A stretch of 64,000 nucleotides of DNA. Origin: Haliclystus octoradiatus (lineage: Eukaryota; Cnidaria; Staurozoa; Stauromedusae; Haliclystidae). Below, one piece after another: positions 1-64,000 of this stretch (its first letter is position 1; the number at the start of each line of letters is the position of its first letter). The stretch is from positions 3,540,724-3,604,723 of the forward strand of contig OU744453.1 of assembly GCA_916610825.1 (NCBI GenBank), written 5' to 3'. The notes beneath the pieces are model-generated. The model was not told where the DNA came from. It saw only the letters and a program-made list of their open reading frames with translations, and did no database searches. Made by a program: the position numbers and the translations under genes.

Positions 1-823
1 TAGTTTAAAAATTTCATAATAAACCACAAAAATACAAAAATAGAGTTTTTTTTAATTATTTTTGTCCGGAGGCCTATTATTATCTGTGGCCTAAGGTGGT
101 AGTCTGAACCGCCTATGGTCAATTCGGCACTGTGACAACGGACAAAGGTATGTTGGTGAAAACACATTTTGAATGTCGGGTACATTTTTGGTACTTTTCC
201 AAGCAGTTTTTTCTTCAAAGAAATAATTGACTGTCTGAGATGCACACACACTGCTTGAATCCTTCCTCTAAAATCCTCTATAAATTCTAGAGTTTGTAAG
301 GCTTCATATGTTTGTTATGACTTTATTGCAATAATTAAGTTTATGTTTATACTGGATACACAACATATGCCTATCGTATTCTGTCGCATTCCAGTTTTGA
401 AATTTCATTGATTCAAAACTGTTTGCAGTATTTTTTCCTTTATCTCAAACTTTCGACACAAAGAACAATGAAAGATGTCAAATTAAAATTCAAATGATTT
501 AAAGCCGTATAATTACAAAAACAAAGCAAACACATTTGTGATGTAAACAAAAGACATGCAATTAACTTTATTTATTTATTTAGGTATGGTATTTGTATAC
601 GTAGAGGCAAAGTTGAAATCAAACGAATGAGATTAAAATTCAACCTCAACCTGATATATTTCTCAACAGATTTGAGCGAATTACGAGGAAGATGTCGTCG
701 AACAAACGCGTCGATGAACGATGGCGTCGTTCTGAAACGCACTGAAATCCGGGTATCCGAGAAATTCTCTCTTGTGCCTGCCAATATTTTAGATCTATTT
801 TGGTATGCATATTTCTTTCTTAC
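1..823 (-). other. ALG3 intron 2 (partial)
   Basis: Sequence downstream of ALG3 exon 2 up to the window edge. Overlapping open frames on both strands at 572-875 have no recognisable motif. I see no continuation of ALG3 here. Confidence 0.6.
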
Positions 824-1957
824 ACTAAAGGGCCTGTATCTCCTTGTAGTTTTGTATAATCTCTTGTTCCATTAAGGAAACCTTCAACTTCATCCATATA
901 TGCTTTCCAATCAATTTCAGTATCTGAAATACAATATTAAATATTCACTGAATTAAATAATTTAGAAGAAACAGTGTCTTAATTGTAAGTTTATAGTAAC
1001 CTTTGGAAGTGGCTCACGCCTTTGGGTTGGCCCCTATAAATTATCCCCAGATTAAAGAATAACAAATTTTCAAAATTTCTTAAATTCTCAAGTTCGGCTT
1101 TTGGAAGGTCTGCTATCAGATGATGTTATATATCCGGTCTGCAAAGCATGGCAGCTGCGCCCCCAAAATGAAAATTTTCTCTTGATTGCCGCCCTGAACC
1201 AGTCTGCATTCGTGAAATTTTCTATATTTTATAACCTTGATTTTCCCGCCAAAATTATATGATAACAATAGAAAATGCATCAAAATATGATACAAAATCC
1301 ACCGCAAAGCACTGAGAGGGACTTTCCACGCCAATTTGGCGTTAGCACTGAAGTACAAGCGGCTTGCGCCGCAGGAGATCTCCGGCGGGAAGCCTGTGGA
1401 ATGCAGACTGGCCCCTGAAGCTGCAATTTTCATAGAGAATCGGCATTTAAAAATGAATTTGTTTGTCATTTTCTTCGTATTTTATGCTGAAAAGATGGAT
1501 TTGTCCACCCCTGTAGTCAAATTTGATCAGTTGCTGCCCCCGACCCTATCTCTTTTCAGCGCTGCCCCCCCGAGATCTCGTCGAGATTGCCATTATTTGC
1601 AGACTGGGTTATTTGCCTAGATGCTAGTCATTCGCTTACTAAGTGCTAAGGCTCAGGTAGGTAGACGTAGGTCTATAAAGGTCTAAATCAATAAAACAAT
1701 GTTTATCCAACTAAAACTAAGTTGAAAGTCACTTTTGAAGTCTTGAACTTGAACTTACATGGAATTCTCCAGATGACAAATGCCATCACAAGTACCTCGA
1801 GTAACCATAATAAAGTACCAGTATAAAGCAGATAGCTTTTATCAAAAACTAATTTAAATGATGTGACGATTAGATCCTGTATACGATCATTGCAAACATC
1901 AAACCATGTATTTTTTGAACAGCTAACAATCCTCTTCTTATTTCTTGAAGGAGCCAT
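824..1957 (-). CDS. ALG3: ALG3, dolichyl-P-mannose mannosyltransferase, exons 1-2 (5' part only)
   Basis: ALG3 is an ER membrane enzyme that adds the first dolichyl-phosphate-mannose-derived mannose to Man5GlcNAc2-PP-dolichol in N-glycan precursor assembly. Exon 1 is 1957-1759 and exon 2 is 923-824, both on the minus strand. Exon 1 encodes a basic N-terminus and a hydrophobic first membrane segment ending in VIWRIP, then a GTAAGT donor. Exon 2 follows an ATTTCAG acceptor and reads [10 protein letters not shown], then [15 protein letters not shown], nearly identical to the conserved first lumenal loop of animal ALG3 as I recall it. Phases fit (1 nt carried into exon 2, which ends in 2 nt of a Val codon before GTAAGA). 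I chose the ATG at 1957 (MAPSRNKK): A at -3 and G at +4, and about 66 residues to the conserved Tyr, close to the human spacing. An upstream in-frame ATG at 2021 gives 22 more residues. The remaining exons lie left of position 1. Confidence 0.92.
924..1758 (-). other. ALG3 intron 1
   Basis: GT-AG intron of 835 bp between ALG3 coding exons 1 and 2. It contains a patch richer in G+C than its surroundings at about 1110-1620, with open frames on both strands (1116-1469 minus, 1336-1620 plus). No recognisable domain is seen there, and I treat it as non-coding or a repeat remnant. Confidence 0.7.
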
Positions 1958-2222
1958 CTTGAAATGGGAATCTGTATTCATAGCGAGGTGATCACAAAAG
2001 GGTTCTGATTTCTTAGCGCACAAATTTTGGATATTTGGAAAATTTATATCATTGTCATTAATTAGCTCACATATATATAATCATTAGCGAATAGATAGAC
2101 TAATTCATACTCAACATAAATAAAATTGATACATTGATATAACTGTTACATCAGTATTGACGAGATGTTGGTTCAAATAATATTTGGATGGAAATAATTT
2201 CTCTTAGAGTAGATCTTCAAAA
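1958..2222. promoter_or_regulatory. Putative bidirectional ALG3/NUP188 promoter interval
   Basis: 265 bp separate the proposed start codons of two divergent housekeeping genes. The interval is AT-rich with no CpG cluster; a TATA-like run lies near 2069. The ALG3 start is embedded in CAAGATGGCTCC, which resembles a YY1 site (AANATGGC core). That these drive transcription is inference. Confidence 0.5.

Positions 2223-64000
<61,778 letters not shown>

Noticed and set aside
627..875. 82-codon plus-strand frame
   Set aside because: It overlaps ALG3 exon 2 antisense and has no recognisable domain.

Overview
This is an AT-rich animal (metazoan) window dominated by one very large, intron-rich gene. 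Evidence for a eukaryote is direct: about 55 short coding segments joined by consensus GT-AG introns, tRNA-derived SINEs, a Ty3/gypsy LTR retrotransposon, a Penelope-like fragment, LINE 3' ends and several MITE families. The species cannot be read from the sequence. The many small exons and the mix of repeats fit a non-vertebrate animal, perhaps a marine deuterostome such as a tunicate; that is inference only.

Layout. At 824-1957 on the minus strand lie the first two coding exons of ALG3 (dolichol-linked mannosyltransferase); the rest runs off the left edge. About 265 bp away, head to head, starts NUP188 on the plus strand (large scaffold nucleoporin of the nuclear pore inner ring). I placed 55 coding exons between 2223 and 63449. 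They sum to 4977 nt, exactly 1659 codons. Reading phase agrees at every junction and the order follows the human protein almost to its C-terminus; the last exon or exons lie beyond 64000. No other host gene was found.

Everything else is intronic and mostly mobile DNA. Intron 2 holds a Penelope-like remnant with inverted arms (3706-4503) and a TIR element (4688-5474). Intron 7 holds a sense-oriented Ty3/gypsy element with near-identical 178-bp LTRs (9599-14351), broken by one stop and one frameshift. Intron 19 holds about 490 bp of nearly pure ATT repeat. Intron 30 holds a tRNA-headed SINE and an antisense LINE fragment. Intron 38 holds an 11-copy 87-88 bp tandem array with a TTAA-flanked MITE nested in its first unit. 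Intron 34 ends in a tandem duplication that copies the splice acceptor of exon 35. Several MITE families recur through the whole gene: a palindromic TTCATGAA-rich family, a CAGTCAAACCTG family, a TTAA/GACCGGCG family, a CCATGAAAATG family and a GGTCCGA family.

Functionally, the two host genes are housekeeping (N-glycan precursor assembly and nuclear pore scaffold) and may share a bidirectional promoter. The mobile elements explain the large size of NUP188 here. Several lie close enough to exon borders (exons 25, 28, 35) to affect splicing.
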